From: Clostridium sp. MD294
GTDB lineage: Bacteria; Bacillota; Clostridia; Lachnospirales; Anaerotignaceae
Direction: 5' to 3'
Assembly (NCBI RefSeq): GCF_000364165.2
Contig: NZ_CP097810.1
Coordinates: 1,614,130 to 1,678,129, forward strand
Length of the DNA stretch: 64,000 bases
The notes under the pieces are model-generated. The model ran no database searches. It saw only the letters and a list, made by a program, of their open reading frames with translations, and was not told where the DNA came from. Made by a program: the position numbers and the translations under genes. Below, piece by piece: positions 8,821 to 17,627 of the stretch; the first letter of the stretch is position 1; every line of letters begins with the position of its first letter.

Positions 8821-9477
8821 ATGAAAACGAGATTTTATTTAATAAGACATGGTGAAACAGAATGGAATGCAAGAGGCATTTATCAAGGATTAACAGATAT
8901 TCCTCTTTCTGAAGAAGGAGAAAAACAAGCATTATGTTTAGGAAAACGTTTTGAAAATACTTCTATGAAATTAGATGCAGTATATTCTTCTCCTTTGCAA
9001 AGAGCCATCAAAACAGCAGAAAGTATAGCAAATGCAAAAGGATTATTTGTTGTACCAGAACAACATTTTAAAGAAATTAATTTTGGAGAGTGGGAAGGGC
9101 ACAATGTGAAACAGCTAACAGAAAAATATGGAAAAAGCTATACAGATTTTTATGAAAGACCTTTTAGCCATGCTTTTCCTGGAGAGGGAAGTTTTACATT
9201 AGTAAAAGAACGTTCTGTAGAAGGATTTTATCAACTTTTGGAAAAACATAAGGGGCAAAGCGTTGCGATTGTATCACATGGCGGTGTATTAAGAGTACTA
9301 ATTATGGCACTTATGGATATGGACGAAACATTTTATAAAAAAATGTGGTTAAGCAACACTTCTATTACTACAATAGATGTAAGTGAAAATGGAAAAATGG
9401 TGTTATTAACATTAAATGATTTTGCACATTTAGAAACAATGAATACATTAAAGGGTGAAAAAGAATGGCAAATGTAA
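8821..9477 (+). CDS. Histidine phosphatase family protein
   Basis: This 218-residue cytoplasmic phosphatase belongs to the phosphoglycerate mutase-like superfamily. The N-terminal LIRHGETEWN carries the phospho-accepting His of the RHG motif. YSSPLQRAIKTAE supplies the second Arg, a Glu follows in INFGEWEG, and VSHGGVLRVLI supplies the second catalytic His. Members act on phosphosugars, alpha-ribazole phosphate and similar esters, so the substrate cannot be named; no cobalamin genes are nearby. The last 13 bases overlap the next gene, so the two are translationally linked. It is the first gene of the run that continues to ispH-S1. Confidence 0.88.
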   Translation: MKTRFYLIRHGETEWNARGIYQGLTDIPLSEEGEKQALCLGKRFENTSMKLDAVYSSPLQRAIKTAESIANAKGLFVVPEQHFKEINFGEWEGHNVKQLTEKYGKSYTDFYERPFSHAFPGEGSFTLVKERSVEGFYQLLEKHKGQSVAIVSHGGVLRVLIMALMDMDETFYKKMWLSNTSITTIDVSENGKMVLLTLNDFAHLETMNTLKGEKEWQM

Positions 9478-10703
9478 TTGTAGTAGGCGGCGGTGCTTCT
9501 GGTATGATGGCAGCAGGCAGAGCAGCAGAAAAAGGACATACTGTACATTTATATGAAAAAAATGACCGTTTAGGTAAAAAGATATATATTACAGGAAAAG
9601 GACGTTGTAATATTACAAATGACAGTGACATTGAAACACATTTAAACAACATACCAAGTAATCCTTATTTTATGTATAGTGCGTATTATACATTAGATAG
9701 CGAAGCCACAAAACAGTTTTTTGAAAAATTAGGAGTACAAACAAAAACAGAAAGAGGAAATAGAGTATTTCCTGTAAGTGATAAAGCAGGTGACGTTGTA
9801 AGGGCATTACAAAAATATTTAAAACAAAATAATGTATTGATACATACAAATACAAATGTAAAACAAATATGGATAGAAAATAGTACAGTAAAAGGTATTG
9901 TGTTATCAAATGGTAAAAAAGTGCAGTCAGATAATGTTATTGTATGTACTGGTGGGCTATCTTATAGTGGCACAGGCTCTACAGGAGATGGCTATGGTAT
10001 GGCAAAATCAGCAGGACATACTGTTACAAAATTGTATCCCTCATTAGTGCCTTTAAAAACAAGTGAAAAATGGTGTCAGGATATTATGGGATTGAGTTTA
10101 AAAAACTGTTCTATTACTGTAAAAAATGAAAAAGGCAAAACAGTGTATCAAGATTTTGGAGAAATGCTTTTTACACATTTTGGTGTATCAGGCCCTGTTA
10201 TATTGAGTGCAAGCAGGCATATTGTAAAGGATTTAAACAAACAAATTTACTATATAGAAATAGATTTAAAACCTGCATTACAAGAGAAAACGTTAGATAA
10301 CAGAATACTAAGAGATTTTCAAAAATACAGCAATAAAGATATTAGAAATGCACTTGATGATTTATTACCTCAAAAATTAATACCAGTTATTATATCACTT
10401 TCAGAAATAGAACCTACAAAAAAAGTGCATGATATTACAAAACAAGAAAGAAAAAATATTATACAGCATATAAAACATTTGACAGTTACTATAATAGGTA
10501 CAACAGGATTTGAAGAGGCAGTAATTACTTGCGGAGGGGTTTGTGTAGATGAAATAGACCCTTCTACAATGCAGTCTAAAATGATAAAAGGATTGTATTT
10601 TGCAGGGGAAGTATTGGATATAGATGCCTATACAGGAGGATTTAATTTACAAATAGCTTTTTCAACAGCATATACAGCAGCAGAAGGTATAAAGGAGGAA
10701 TAA
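9465..10703 (+). CDS. NAD(P)/FAD-dependent oxidoreductase, HI0933 (YhiN) family
   Basis: This 412-residue flavoprotein starts with VIVVGGGASGMMAAGRAAEKG (the ADP-binding beta-alpha-beta fold), followed by the family signature LGKKIYITGKGRCNITN. The C-terminus has VITCGGVCVDEIDPSTMQSK and GLYFAGEVLDIDAYTGGFNLQ, both typical of the HI0933 family. The physiological reaction is not established. The gene sits just upstream of aroH-cmk-plsC-ispH, a neighbourhood common in Clostridia. It starts inside the previous gene (overlap 13 bases), with GGTGAAAAAG as SD. Confidence 0.92.
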   Translation: MANVIVVGGGASGMMAAGRAAEKGHTVHLYEKNDRLGKKIYITGKGRCNITNDSDIETHLNNIPSNPYFMYSAYYTLDSEATKQFFEKLGVQTKTERGNRVFPVSDKAGDVVRALQKYLKQNNVLIHTNTNVKQIWIENSTVKGIVLSNGKKVQSDNVIVCTGGLSYSGTGSTGDGYGMAKSAGHTVTKLYPSLVPLKTSEKWCQDIMGLSLKNCSITVKNEKGKTVYQDFGEMLFTHFGVSGPVILSASRHIVKDLNKQIYYIEIDLKPALQEKTLDNRILRDFQKYSNKDIRNALDDLLPQKLIPVIISLSEIEPTKKVHDITKQERKNIIQHIKHLTVTIIGTTGFEEAVITCGGVCVDEIDPSTMQSKMIKGLYFAGEVLDIDAYTGGFNLQIAFSTAYTAAEGIKEE

Positions 10704-10706
10704 AAT

Positions 10707-11063
10707 ATGATTTGTGTAAGAGGAGCAACGACAACAGAGAAAAATGATGTGAATGAGATATTAAAAGCAACAAAAGAAATGCTGGAGTGTATTATAGCAA
10801 AAAATGAATTGGAATTATCTGATATTGTGCAGATACAGTTTACAATGACAAAAGATTTAGATGCTGCATACCCTGCAGTTGCAGCGAGAGAAATAGGTAT
10901 TACACAAGCAGCATTGATGTGTATGCAGGAATTATATATTACAGGAAGCTTGAAAAAATGTATTCGTTGTGCAGTATTATGTGATGTAGACAAAAAACAA
11001 AAACAAGCAATTCATGTATATTTACAAGGAGCAAAAGCACTAAGGCCAGATTTAAGTGAGTGA
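10707..11063 (+). CDS. aroH: Chorismate mutase, AroH class
   Basis: This 118-residue protein is of the trimeric Bacillus-type chorismate mutase class, which converts chorismate to prephenate on the way to Phe and Tyr. MICVRGATTTEKND supplies the conserved Arg near the N-terminus. The middle has SDIVQIQFTMTKDLDAAYPA, and the end has KKCIRCAVLCD and IHVYLQGAKALRPD, all close to the AroH pattern. Length is normal. It follows the HI0933 gene by 3 bases, with AAGGAGGAATAAAAT as SD, and ends just before cmk. Clustering of aroH with cmk is common in Clostridia and need not imply a metabolic link. Confidence 0.92.
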   Translation: MICVRGATTTEKNDVNEILKATKEMLECIIAKNELELSDIVQIQFTMTKDLDAAYPAVAAREIGITQAALMCMQELYITGSLKKCIRCAVLCDVDKKQKQAIHVYLQGAKALRPDLSE

Positions 11064-11073
11064 GGGAAAAAGC

Positions 11074-11757
11074 ATGAATAATTATAGCATTGCCATTGAT
11101 GGGCCAGCAGGTTCAGGTAAAAGCACTGTAGCAAAACAAATTGCAAAAAAATTAAATTTACTATACATTGATACAGGTGCTATGTATAGAGCAGTAGGAT
11201 TATATTGTTTAAAAAATGGTATTGATTTGAAAGAAGAACAAAAAATTGCTTCTGCATTAAAAAATATAAATATGAGTATAGAATTATTACAAGGAATACA
11301 AAATATATATTTGAATGGTGAAAATGTAACAGAAAAAATTAGAACACAAGAAGTAGGAAAAGCAGCTTCTGATGTTGCTGCAATATTAGCAGTAAGACAA
11401 AAATTGGTACAAATACAAAGAGATTTAGCAAAAGGGCATAGTGTAATTATGGACGGAAGAGATATAGGAACAAATGTACTACCTGATGCAAGTGTTAAAA
11501 TATATTTGAATGCAAGTATAGAGGAAAGAACAAAACGCCGCTGTAATGAATTGAAAGCACTAGGGAAACAATATAATAGTGAACGTGTCAAAAAAGAAAT
11601 TATACAAAGAGATGAAAATGATAAAAATAGAAAACATAATCCTCTTACAAAAGCAAAAGATGCTTTTGAAATAGATAGTTCTGATATGAATATAGAACAA
11701 GTAACAAAAGCAGTTTTAAATATTGTAAAACAAAAAATAGCGGATTTGGAGGTGTGA
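11074..11757 (+). CDS. cmk: (d)CMP kinase
   Basis: This 227-residue kinase phosphorylates CMP and dCMP to the diphosphates. The P-loop is GPAGSGKST near residues 9-17. YIDTGAMYRAVGL is the CMP-binding segment, and VIMDGRDIGTNVLPDA and ERTKRRCNEL supply the conserved acidic and Arg residues. I chose ATG 11074 because GAGGGA stands 7 bases upstream; the alternative GTG at 11056 lies inside aroH and would add six residues foreign to the family. It overlaps nothing and is followed at once by plsC (ATG one base after its stop). Confidence 0.95.
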   Translation: MNNYSIAIDGPAGSGKSTVAKQIAKKLNLLYIDTGAMYRAVGLYCLKNGIDLKEEQKIASALKNINMSIELLQGIQNIYLNGENVTEKIRTQEVGKAASDVAAILAVRQKLVQIQRDLAKGHSVIMDGRDIGTNVLPDASVKIYLNASIEERTKRRCNELKALGKQYNSERVKKEIIQRDENDKNRKHNPLTKAKDAFEIDSSDMNIEQVTKAVLNIVKQKIADLEV

Positions 11758-11758
11758 T

Positions 11759-12343
11759 ATGTTTTATCAAATTGCAAAAGTGGTGCTAAAAATACTTTAT
11801 AAAATATTGTTTCGTATGACAGTTGAGGGAGAGCAAAATGTACCTAAAGAAGGTGGTGTAATACTTTGTGCTAATCACAGCAGTAATTTCGACCCTGTAA
11901 CAATGGGAATTTATACCAATCGAACGGTTTATTATATGGCTAAAAAAGAACTTTTTGAAAGTAAATTTATGTATTGGCTTATGAAGCAATTAAATGCTTT
12001 TCCTGTAGATAGAAGTATGGCGGATATGACAGCATTTAAAAATGCAGTAAAACTATTAAAAGAAGGAAAAACAATAGGAATGTTTGCACAAGGCACAAGA
12101 GTAAAAAAAGGAGAAGAAAAAGCAGCAAAAGCAGGTGTAGCATTATTTGCTATGAAAGGAAAAGCTCCTGTTGTACCAGTAGCAATCAGTGGAAGTTGTA
12201 AACCTTTTTCTTCTATGAAAATAGTGTATGGAAAACCTTTATATTTGGAACAATACAGAGAAAAAAGACTAAATACACAATCTCTCAATGAAATTACAGA
12301 AATTATAATGAAAGAAATTGATAATATGAAAGTAGAGGCTTAA
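11759..12343 (+). CDS. plsC: 1-acyl-sn-glycerol-3-phosphate acyltransferase
   Basis: This 194-residue membrane-associated acyltransferase makes phosphatidic acid from lysophosphatidate. The catalytic H(X4)D motif is NHSSNFDP. The second motif contains [21 protein letters not shown], ending in the glycerophosphate-binding FxxGTR-type sequence, and VVPVAISG is the conserved late motif. Length matches short Gram-positive PlsC proteins. The SD GGAGGTG overlaps the end of cmk. It is followed after two bases by ispH-S1, so cmk, plsC and ispH-S1 are one transcript. Confidence 0.92.
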   Translation: MFYQIAKVVLKILYKILFRMTVEGEQNVPKEGGVILCANHSSNFDPVTMGIYTNRTVYYMAKKELFESKFMYWLMKQLNAFPVDRSMADMTAFKNAVKLLKEGKTIGMFAQGTRVKKGEEKAAKAGVALFAMKGKAPVVPVAISGSCKPFSSMKIVYGKPLYLEQYREKRLNTQSLNEITEIIMKEIDNMKVEA

Positions 12344-12345
12344 TT

Positions 12346-14313
12346 ATGGCGGAAATTATAGTGGCAAAATCGGCAGGGTTTTGTTTTGGAGTAAGCAGAG
12401 CAATCAATATGGCTTGTGATGAAATCAATAAAAATAAAAATATTTATACTTATGGCCCTTTGATACATAATAAAGAAGTGATAGCAGATTTAGAAAAAAA
12501 GGGTATCCATGTGATTGAAAATTTGGAACAAGTAAAACAAGGCACTGTTATGATACGTTCTCATGGTGTAGGACAAAAAGTGTATGATGCTATCAAACAA
12601 AAGGGATTACAAATGATAGATGGCACCTGTCCCTTTGTAAAAAGAATACATGATATTGTAAAACAAGCATATGAACAAAAAAAACAAATTATTATTATAG
12701 GAGATGGTAAACACCCTGAAGTACAAGGCATAAATGGCTGGTGTGAATATAGTGCTATTATATTAGCAGAAGTAGAACAAACAGAACAAACACAATTTTG
12801 TAACAATAAAAATTATACTGTAGTAGTACAAACTACATTCCGAAAAAATAAATTTGATGCTATAATAGAAATATTAAAACAAAAGGGTTTACAATTAGAT
12901 ATTTTTGATACAATATGTTCTGCAACAGCCGAAAGACAGCAAGAAGCTGTAGCATTATCTAAAAATGTAAACAAAATGATAGTAATAGGGGATAAAAGCA
13001 GTTCTAACACACAAAAATTGTTTGAAATTTGCAAAAAACATTGTAAAAAAACATATTATATTGAAACAATTTGTAATTTGGTGTTGAATATTTTCGATAA
13101 GAATGATAAAATAGGGATAACTGCTGGTGCATCAACACCGCCAGCAATCATTAAGGAGGTAATTGGTACAATGAGTGAAGCATTAAAAGATGCAGTACAA
13201 AATAACGGAGGAAGTGAAGAAGAACTAACATTTGAGCAAATGTTAGAACAATCTTTTGTTACACTTCATACAGGAGATGTAGTAAAAGGAACTGTAATCA
13301 ATATTTCAAATGAGGAAGTTTCTGTAAACTTAAATTACAAATCTGATGGTATTATTCCAAAGGGAGAATATAGTAGAGATGCAAGTATAGTTCCAAGTAA
13401 AGTATTACAACCTGGAGATGAAATTGAAGTATTTGTTGTTCGTGTAAACGATGGAGATGGCAATGTTCTTCTTTCCAGAAAACGTATAGAAGACCAAAAA
13501 GGTATGGAAGAAGTAGAAGCAGCTTACCAAAACAAAACAATAGTAACAGGAAAAATAGTAGATGTGGTAAGAGGCGGCTTAATTGCTATGGTAAATGGCG
13601 TTAGAATATTTATTCCATCTTCACAGGTTTCAAATAAATTTATTGAAGACTTAAATGTATTTAAAGGAAAAGAATTGGAATTTAATATCATTGAATTGGA
13701 TAAAGTAAAACGTCGTTTTATAGGTGGCAGAAAAGCATTGATAGAAAAAGAAATATTAGAAAAGAAAGCAAGTATATTTGAAAAATTGGAAATTGGTTCT
13801 AAAGTAAAAGGAAAAGTAAGCAGAATTACAGATTTTGGAGCATTTGTTGATTTAGGCGGAGTAGATGGACTTATTCATATTTCAGAAATGTCTTGGGGAC
13901 GCATTACAAATCCAAAAGAAGTATTAAAAGAAGGACAAGAAATAGAAGTTATTATATTAGATGTAGATAAAGAAAAAGGAAAAATTTCACTTTCTTTAAA
14001 AGACAGCCAAAGCAATCCTTGGACAACAGCAGCAGAAAAATATCCTGTAGGTTCTGTTACAGAAGGAAAAGTAGTACGCATGGTACCATTTGGGGCATTT
14101 GTAGAATTAGAAGCAGGTGTTGACGGATTGGTTCACATTTCTCAGATAGCAAATAAACATGTTGAAAAACCAGAAGATGAATTAAAAGTCGGAGAAATGA
14201 TTAAAGTAAAAATATTAGAAGTAAATACAGAACAGAAAAAAATTAGTTTATCAAAAAGAAAAGCAGAAGAAAATACAGAAGAAACTCCAAAGGAAGAAGA
14301 AAAAGCAGAATAA
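12346..14313 (+). CDS. ispH: Fused HMBPP reductase (IspH) and ribosomal protein S1
   Basis: This 655-residue fusion combines the last enzyme of the MEP isoprenoid pathway with an S1-domain RNA-binding protein, an arrangement known in Clostridia. Residues 1-275 are IspH: the three [4Fe-4S] cysteines lie in [16 protein letters not shown] and TICSATAER, with the substrate motif [11 protein letters not shown] at the end. Residues 276-655 hold four S1 domains at about 308-375, 391-460, 477-545 and 563-632; the third and fourth contain [18 protein letters not shown] and [19 protein letters not shown]. The tail is Glu-rich. An internal SD (AAGGAGGT at 13153-13160) and ATG 13171 could give a separate S1 protein (see findings). 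Confidence 0.95.
   Translation: MAEIIVAKSAGFCFGVSRAINMACDEINKNKNIYTYGPLIHNKEVIADLEKKGIHVIENLEQVKQGTVMIRSHGVGQKVYDAIKQKGLQMIDGTCPFVKRIHDIVKQAYEQKKQIIIIGDGKHPEVQGINGWCEYSAIILAEVEQTEQTQFCNNKNYTVVVQTTFRKNKFDAIIEILKQKGLQLDIFDTICSATAERQQEAVALSKNVNKMIVIGDKSSSNTQKLFEICKKHCKKTYYIETICNLVLNIFDKNDKIGITAGASTPPAIIKEVIGTMSEALKDAVQNNGGSEEELTFEQMLEQSFVTLHTGDVVKGTVINISNEEVSVNLNYKSDGIIPKGEYSRDASIVPSKVLQPGDEIEVFVVRVNDGDGNVLLSRKRIEDQKGMEEVEAAYQNKTIVTGKIVDVVRGGLIAMVNGVRIFIPSSQVSNKFIEDLNVFKGKELEFNIIELDKVKRRFIGGRKALIEKEILEKKASIFEKLEIGSKVKGKVSRITDFGAFVDLGGVDGLIHISEMSWGRITNPKEVLKEGQEIEVIILDVDKEKGKISLSLKDSQSNPWTTAAEKYPVGSVTEGKVVRMVPFGAFVELEAGVDGLVHISQIANKHVEKPEDELKVGEMIKVKILEVNTEQKKISLSKRKAEENTEETPKEEEKAE
13153..13173 (+). 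promoter_or_regulatory. Internal ribosome binding site and start at the IspH/S1 junction
   Basis: AAGGAGGT, a full anti-SD match, ends 10 bases before an in-frame ATG at 13171 whose product would begin MSEALKDAV and contain all four S1 domains. Lys and Glu are nearly always AAA and GAA in this window, yet here they are AAG GAG, which argues that the SD is selected. Confidence 0.55.
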
Positions 14314-14318
14314 TAATA

Positions 14319-14345
14319 AAAAGCAGTGGTATAGCCACTGCTTTT
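14319..14345. terminator. Terminator after ispH-S1, possibly bidirectional
   Basis: GCAGTGG at 14323-14329 pairs with CCACTGC at 14335-14341, extended by A-T pairs, with T-rich tails on both strands. A small minus-strand gene ends just to its right. Confidence 0.8.
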
Positions 14346-14348
14346 CTA

Positions 14349-14477
14349 TTACTTATTTTTGTTTTGTTTATATATTTTATATAATAGAAAAATTATAACA
14401 ATTGGACAAATGGTATATATGACAATTGGCAATAAAATAATTGAACCCAAAAAAAATGAAAATATAATATTTTCCAT
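14349..14477 (-). CDS. Small hydrophobic membrane peptide (42 aa)
   Basis: A minus-strand frame of 42 residues begins MENIIFSFFLGSIILL at ATG 14477, with GGGGAGG upstream (spacing about 10 bases), and stops at TAA 14349. It has a nearly continuous hydrophobic core of about 27 residues broken by Pro17 and Pro25, then a Lys-rich tail (YKIYKQNKNK). This is a typical one- or two-pass small membrane protein with an inside-positive tail. The SD and compact form support a real gene. Function is unknown. Confidence 0.55.
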   Translation of the reverse strand: MENIIFSFFLGSIILLPIVIYTICPIVIIFLLYKIYKQNKNK

Positions 14478-14606
14478 AAATTGAATTCCTCCCCATTAGT
14501 GTGTTAAATAAATTATTAATAATGTAAAAGTATCTATAATAAAATTCGATTTATGATAAAATATAAAAAAATAATATTATCGTGAAAAAAAATAGAGATT
14601 TTGTAC

Positions 14607-14635
14607 TTGATTTGTGATTTAATATATTGTATTGT
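14607..14635 (+). promoter_or_regulatory. Possible promoter of the frameshifted secreted-protein gene
   Basis: TTGATT at 14607-14612, a 17-base spacer and TATTGT at 14630-14635, about 60 bases upstream of ATG 14697. The match is moderate. Confidence 0.35.
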
Positions 14636-14696
14636 TTATATAAAATATTATTCAATAAGTTATTCTAAATTATACACGATACGAGAAGAAATAGCA

Positions 14697-15361
14697 ATGA
14701 AAAAGATATTTGTATTATTAACAGCAGTTATTAGTATAGGAACTTTTTCAACATCTGCATTTGCTAATGATGATATAGTTCCACCTCTAAAGAAGTTACT
14801 GAAAAAATTGTAAAGAAAGAGATACAAGAAGATTTAGATATTCTAAATAATTCTATTAAAACAGAATTGTCAAACATGGATATAACAATTCCAGGTTATA
14901 AGGAATTTGATGTAATATTAAGTGATGGTTATATTAGTACTGTAAAAATAAAAACTGAAGAACTAGATACACCAACACCTATTGATATTATAGATGTATA
15001 TGATGTGGAAAATTATAAATCCTATGTTACTACGATGACTGTAAATAGTCATTTTGGTGGTAAATATACAGGTGGTTCTTTAGAACAAAAAATTTATTAT
15101 TCCACATTAGGAAATAATAGCGTTGGTTGTACAAAATTATCATATACAGATACTACAATGACTGCTACACCACCTCAAGCTTGTAATATAGCAAATTTAG
15201 ATTCTAATTTAAAAACTGAAAAAGAAACATACATAGCTTGTAAAGGATATGTAACTATTCAAGTTACAAATCCATGGAGTGTATTCGTATCTGTTTATAC
15301 TAATATGAGCCTTGATACAGGCGAAAATAAAGTATTACTTGATTTTAGTTACACCATTTAA
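14697..15361 (+). pseudogene. Secreted protein gene split by a frameshift
   Basis: ATG 14697 opens a clean signal peptide (MKKIFVLLTAVISIG then STSAFA) followed by NDDIVPP, after which the frame stops at 14811-14813. A second frame, shifted by -1, continues from about 14780 with SKEVTEKIVKKEIQEDLD and runs to TAA 15361. One missing base in the CCACCTCT stretch near 14779-14786 would restore a protein of about 221 residues. The downstream part has no ATG before 14867 and no SD there. The mature region is Thr/Ser/Tyr-rich and beta-like, with two cysteines. The family is unknown. A promoter-like site lies upstream and a terminator follows. A sequencing error or phase variation are alternatives to a dead gene. 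Confidence 0.7.
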
Positions 15362-15370
15362 TATTGTTAA

Positions 15371-15416
15371 AAAAAGAACTTAAATTTAAAGAACTCAAAT
15401 TTTAAGTTCTTTTTTA
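15371..15416 (+). terminator. Terminator after the frameshifted secreted-protein gene
   Basis: An AT-rich stem, AAAAGAACTTAAA against TTTAAGTTCTTTT, followed by a T-run. Confidence 0.7.
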
Positions 15417-15507
15417 TTTAACTTTTATTTTTTCAGTAAAGGCAACGAATATATATTTGCTGTCTTTTTATGTATAAAGTGGTGCAAAGTTATACTTATG
15501 AAAAGCA

Positions 15508-15536
15508 TTGTGATAAAATTTATAATATGATAAAAT
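15508..15536 (+). promoter_or_regulatory. Promoter of the 67-aa membrane protein gene
   Basis: TTGTGA at 15508-15513, a 17-base spacer and TAAAAT at 15531-15536, about 38 bases upstream of the start. Confidence 0.6.
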
Positions 15537-15573
15537 GAAAATAATTGATATTATTTAGTGAGGGGATTGTAGT

Positions 15574-15777
15574 ATGAAAAGTAATAAATGGAATATGATA
15601 CTTGCAGTTAGTAATCTGTTAATAAGTGTTTTGTTTATAGTAAAAATGCAAATGCCAGAGGAAACCATTTCAAAAAAATTTTCTGGTATAGTTGCTTTTG
15701 TTTATATGATAAGTGCTATTGTTTATTTTTGCATTTATATTCAAAATAAAAAGTATATAGAAAAAGATAAATGCTGA
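15574..15777 (+). CDS. Small two-TM membrane protein
   Basis: This 67-residue protein starts at ATG 15574 after AGGGGA. Two hydrophobic helices at about residues 7-23 (MILAVSNLLISVLFIV) and 38-55 (IVAFVYMISAIVYFCIY) flank a short charged loop, and the tail is Lys-rich. It has its own promoter-like site and stands alone upstream of deoC. No known family was recognised. The hydrophobic pattern and SD make a real gene likely. Confidence 0.65.
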   Translation: MKSNKWNMILAVSNLLISVLFIVKMQMPEETISKKFSGIVAFVYMISAIVYFCIYIQNKKYIEKDKC

Positions 15778-15805
15778 ATATTGTAATAGCATATTGTAGA
15801 AAAAG

Positions 15806-15834
15806 TTGTGATTTTAGAAAAATTGTGATATACT
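15806..15834 (+). promoter_or_regulatory. Promoter of deoC
   Basis: TTGTGA at 15806-15811, a 17-base spacer and TATACT at 15829-15834, about 45 bases upstream of the TTG start. Confidence 0.55.
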
Positions 15835-15879
15835 ATAAAAGTGTGTTTTTAAAAATAAAACAAAGAGGGGGGATATTGT

Positions 15880-16521
15880 TTGAATATCATTTGTCATATT
15901 GACCATACATTATTAAAACAGACAGCAACGTGGCAACAAATACAACAACTTTGTAAAGAAGCAATACAACAAAAAACAGCATCTGTTTGTATTCCACCAA
16001 GTTATGTGAAAAAGGCATCTGAATTTGTAAATGGTCAAATTGCTATTTGTACTGTAATAGGATTTCCGAATGGATATCATACAACAGAAGTAAAAGTGTT
16101 TGAAACAGAAAATGCTATAAAAAATGGTGCTAATGAAATTGATATGGTAATCAATTTGGGTTGGGTAAATGATGGGCTTTTTGATTTGGTAGAGCAAGAA
16201 ATTAAAGCGGTAAAAAAAGCTTGTAGAAATCATATATTGAAGGTAATTGTAGAAACTTGTTATTTAACAAATGAGCAAAAACAAATACTTTGTAAAATAG
16301 TAAGTCATTCTGGAGCAGATTATATAAAAACAAGTACAGGATTTGGTAATGGAGGGGCAACAGTAGAAGATATTAAATTATTTTCTGAAAATATATCAAA
16401 TAATGTAAAAATAAAAGCAGCGGGTGGTATTAAAAGTGTTTCAGATGCAGAAGAATTTTTAAATATGGGTGTAGAAAGATTAGGCTCTAGTTCTTTGTTG
16501 AGTATGATAACACAAAAATAG
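15880..16521 (+). CDS. deoC: Deoxyribose-phosphate aldolase
   Basis: This 213-residue class I aldolase splits 2-deoxyribose-5-phosphate to acetaldehyde and glyceraldehyde-3-phosphate in deoxynucleoside breakdown. The motifs are HIDHTLLKQTAT at the N-terminus, CTVIGFPNGYHTTEVKVFE, the proton-relay Asp in NEIDMVINLG, and the Schiff-base Lys in ADYIKTSTGFGNGGATVEDI. The start is TTG 15880, seven bases after GAGGGGGG; no ATG gives the full N-terminus. No other deo genes are adjacent, so it is a single-gene unit with its own promoter. Confidence 0.95.
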   Translation: MNIICHIDHTLLKQTATWQQIQQLCKEAIQQKTASVCIPPSYVKKASEFVNGQIAICTVIGFPNGYHTTEVKVFETENAIKNGANEIDMVINLGWVNDGLFDLVEQEIKAVKKACRNHILKVIVETCYLTNEQKQILCKIVSHSGADYIKTSTGFGNGGATVEDIKLFSENISNNVKIKAAGGIKSVSDAEEFLNMGVERLGSSSLLSMITQK

Positions 16522-16529
16522 TAAAATAA

Positions 16530-16558
16530 AGTAAATTATAATTTTTTGGTAATTTACT
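16530..16558 (+). terminator. Weak terminator-like hairpin after deoC
   Basis: A 9-bp AT-rich stem, AGTAAATTA / TAATTTACT, with a T-rich loop but only a short T tract afterwards. Confidence 0.4.
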
Positions 16559-16714
16559 CTTGTATATATTCGTATAAAACAATATAATATAAACAGTATT
16601 GTTTTTAAAGAAACATATTAACATATTATAGTATAAAAAATTATTTGTATCATTGACAAAAGTATTTTTACTGTGTTAGTAAATGTCAAAGATACTCAGT
16701 CATTCAGTAAAAGC

Positions 16715-16754
16715 ATCAAGAAAGCATTTGCGGAGGGGCTATGTATTTCTTGAT
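16715..16754 (+). promoter_or_regulatory. Leader hairpin upstream of the amino-acid ABC transporter
   Basis: A perfect 9-bp stem (ATCAAGAAA / TTTCTTGAT), extended by a GCAT/ATGT inner helix past a one-base bulge, encloses the loop TTGCGGAGGGGCT. It lies about 40 bases before the SD of the substrate-binding protein gene. There is no T-run, so it is not a simple terminator. No T-box or known riboswitch signature was recognised. Confidence 0.4.
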
Positions 16755-16790
16755 ATAAAAAATATCAATCATAAAGGAGAATGAGAAAAA

Positions 16791-17606
16791 ATGAAATTTT
16801 TTAAATCAGTAACAGCGATTGCGTTATCATTAACAATGGTTATGGGGCTTGCAGCTTGTGGGGGTTCTGCTACACCAGATGAAACAGAACAAAATTCACA
16901 AGAAGGACAAGAAGGAGAAGCTCCATCTGGAGATGTAAAAACATATAAAATTGCAACCGATACAACATTTGCACCATTTGAATTTGAAGATGAAAGTGGA
17001 AATTTTGTAGGTATTGACATTGATTTATTAAATGCTATTGCACAAGACCAAGGTTTTGAGGTAGATTTACAGGTATTAGGATTTAGTGCAGCTTTGCAAG
17101 CTGTAGAAGCAGGACAAGCTGATGGTATGATTGCAGGTATGAGCATCACAGAAGAAAGAAAAGAAAGATATGATTTTTCAGAACCATATTATGACTCAGC
17201 AGTTGTTATGGCAGTATCTGCAACAAATGAAGACATTAAATCTTATGAAGATTTAGCAGGCAAAAAAGTTGCTGTAAAAGTTGGTACAGAAGGCTATGCT
17301 TTTGCTGAAAGTATTAAAGATGAATATGGTTTTGAAATGGTAGTATTTGATGACTCTAATGGTATGTATCAAGACGTTACAGTAGGTAATTCTGTAGCTT
17401 GTTTTGAAGACTATCCAGTAATTGCATATGGTATACAACAAGGTTTGCCATTAAAACTTAATGATAAACAAGAAGCAGGTAACTCCTATGGTTTTGCAGT
17501 AGCAAAAGATAAAAATGCAGAATTGCTTCAAAAATTTAATGATGGTTTAACAAATATTAAAGAAAATGGAAAATATCAAGAAATCGTAGATAGCTACACA
17601 AAGTAA
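16791..17606 (+). CDS. Amino-acid ABC transporter, substrate-binding lipoprotein
   Basis: This 271-residue lipoprotein captures polar amino acids outside the cell and delivers them to the permease encoded next. The signal peptide ends in lipobox LAAC (Cys23). After a Glu/Gly linker comes the SBP_bac_3 fold: YKIATDTTFAPFEFEDESGN, GIDIDLLNAIAQDQGFEV, the ligand-site loop MIAGMSITEERKERYDFSEPY, and GKKVAVKVGTEGYAFAES. The family is GlnH/cystine/Arg-type; the exact substrate cannot be read from the sequence. SD AAAGGAG lies 11 bases upstream. It is first in a three-gene operon with a structured leader. Confidence 0.92.
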   Translation: MKFFKSVTAIALSLTMVMGLAACGGSATPDETEQNSQEGQEGEAPSGDVKTYKIATDTTFAPFEFEDESGNFVGIDIDLLNAIAQDQGFEVDLQVLGFSAALQAVEAGQADGMIAGMSITEERKERYDFSEPYYDSAVVMAVSATNEDIKSYEDLAGKKVAVKVGTEGYAFAESIKDEYGFEMVVFDDSNGMYQDVTVGNSVACFEDYPVIAYGIQQGLPLKLNDKQEAGNSYGFAVAKDKNAELLQKFNDGLTNIKENGKYQEIVDSYTK

Positions 17607-17627
17607 TCAGGCTAGGAGTAATAGAAT

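Noticed and set aside
11082..11777. 231-codon minus-strand frame covering cmk
   Set aside because: Antisense shadow of a gene with full CMP kinase motifs; Cys/Phe/Ser-rich, no family resemblance.
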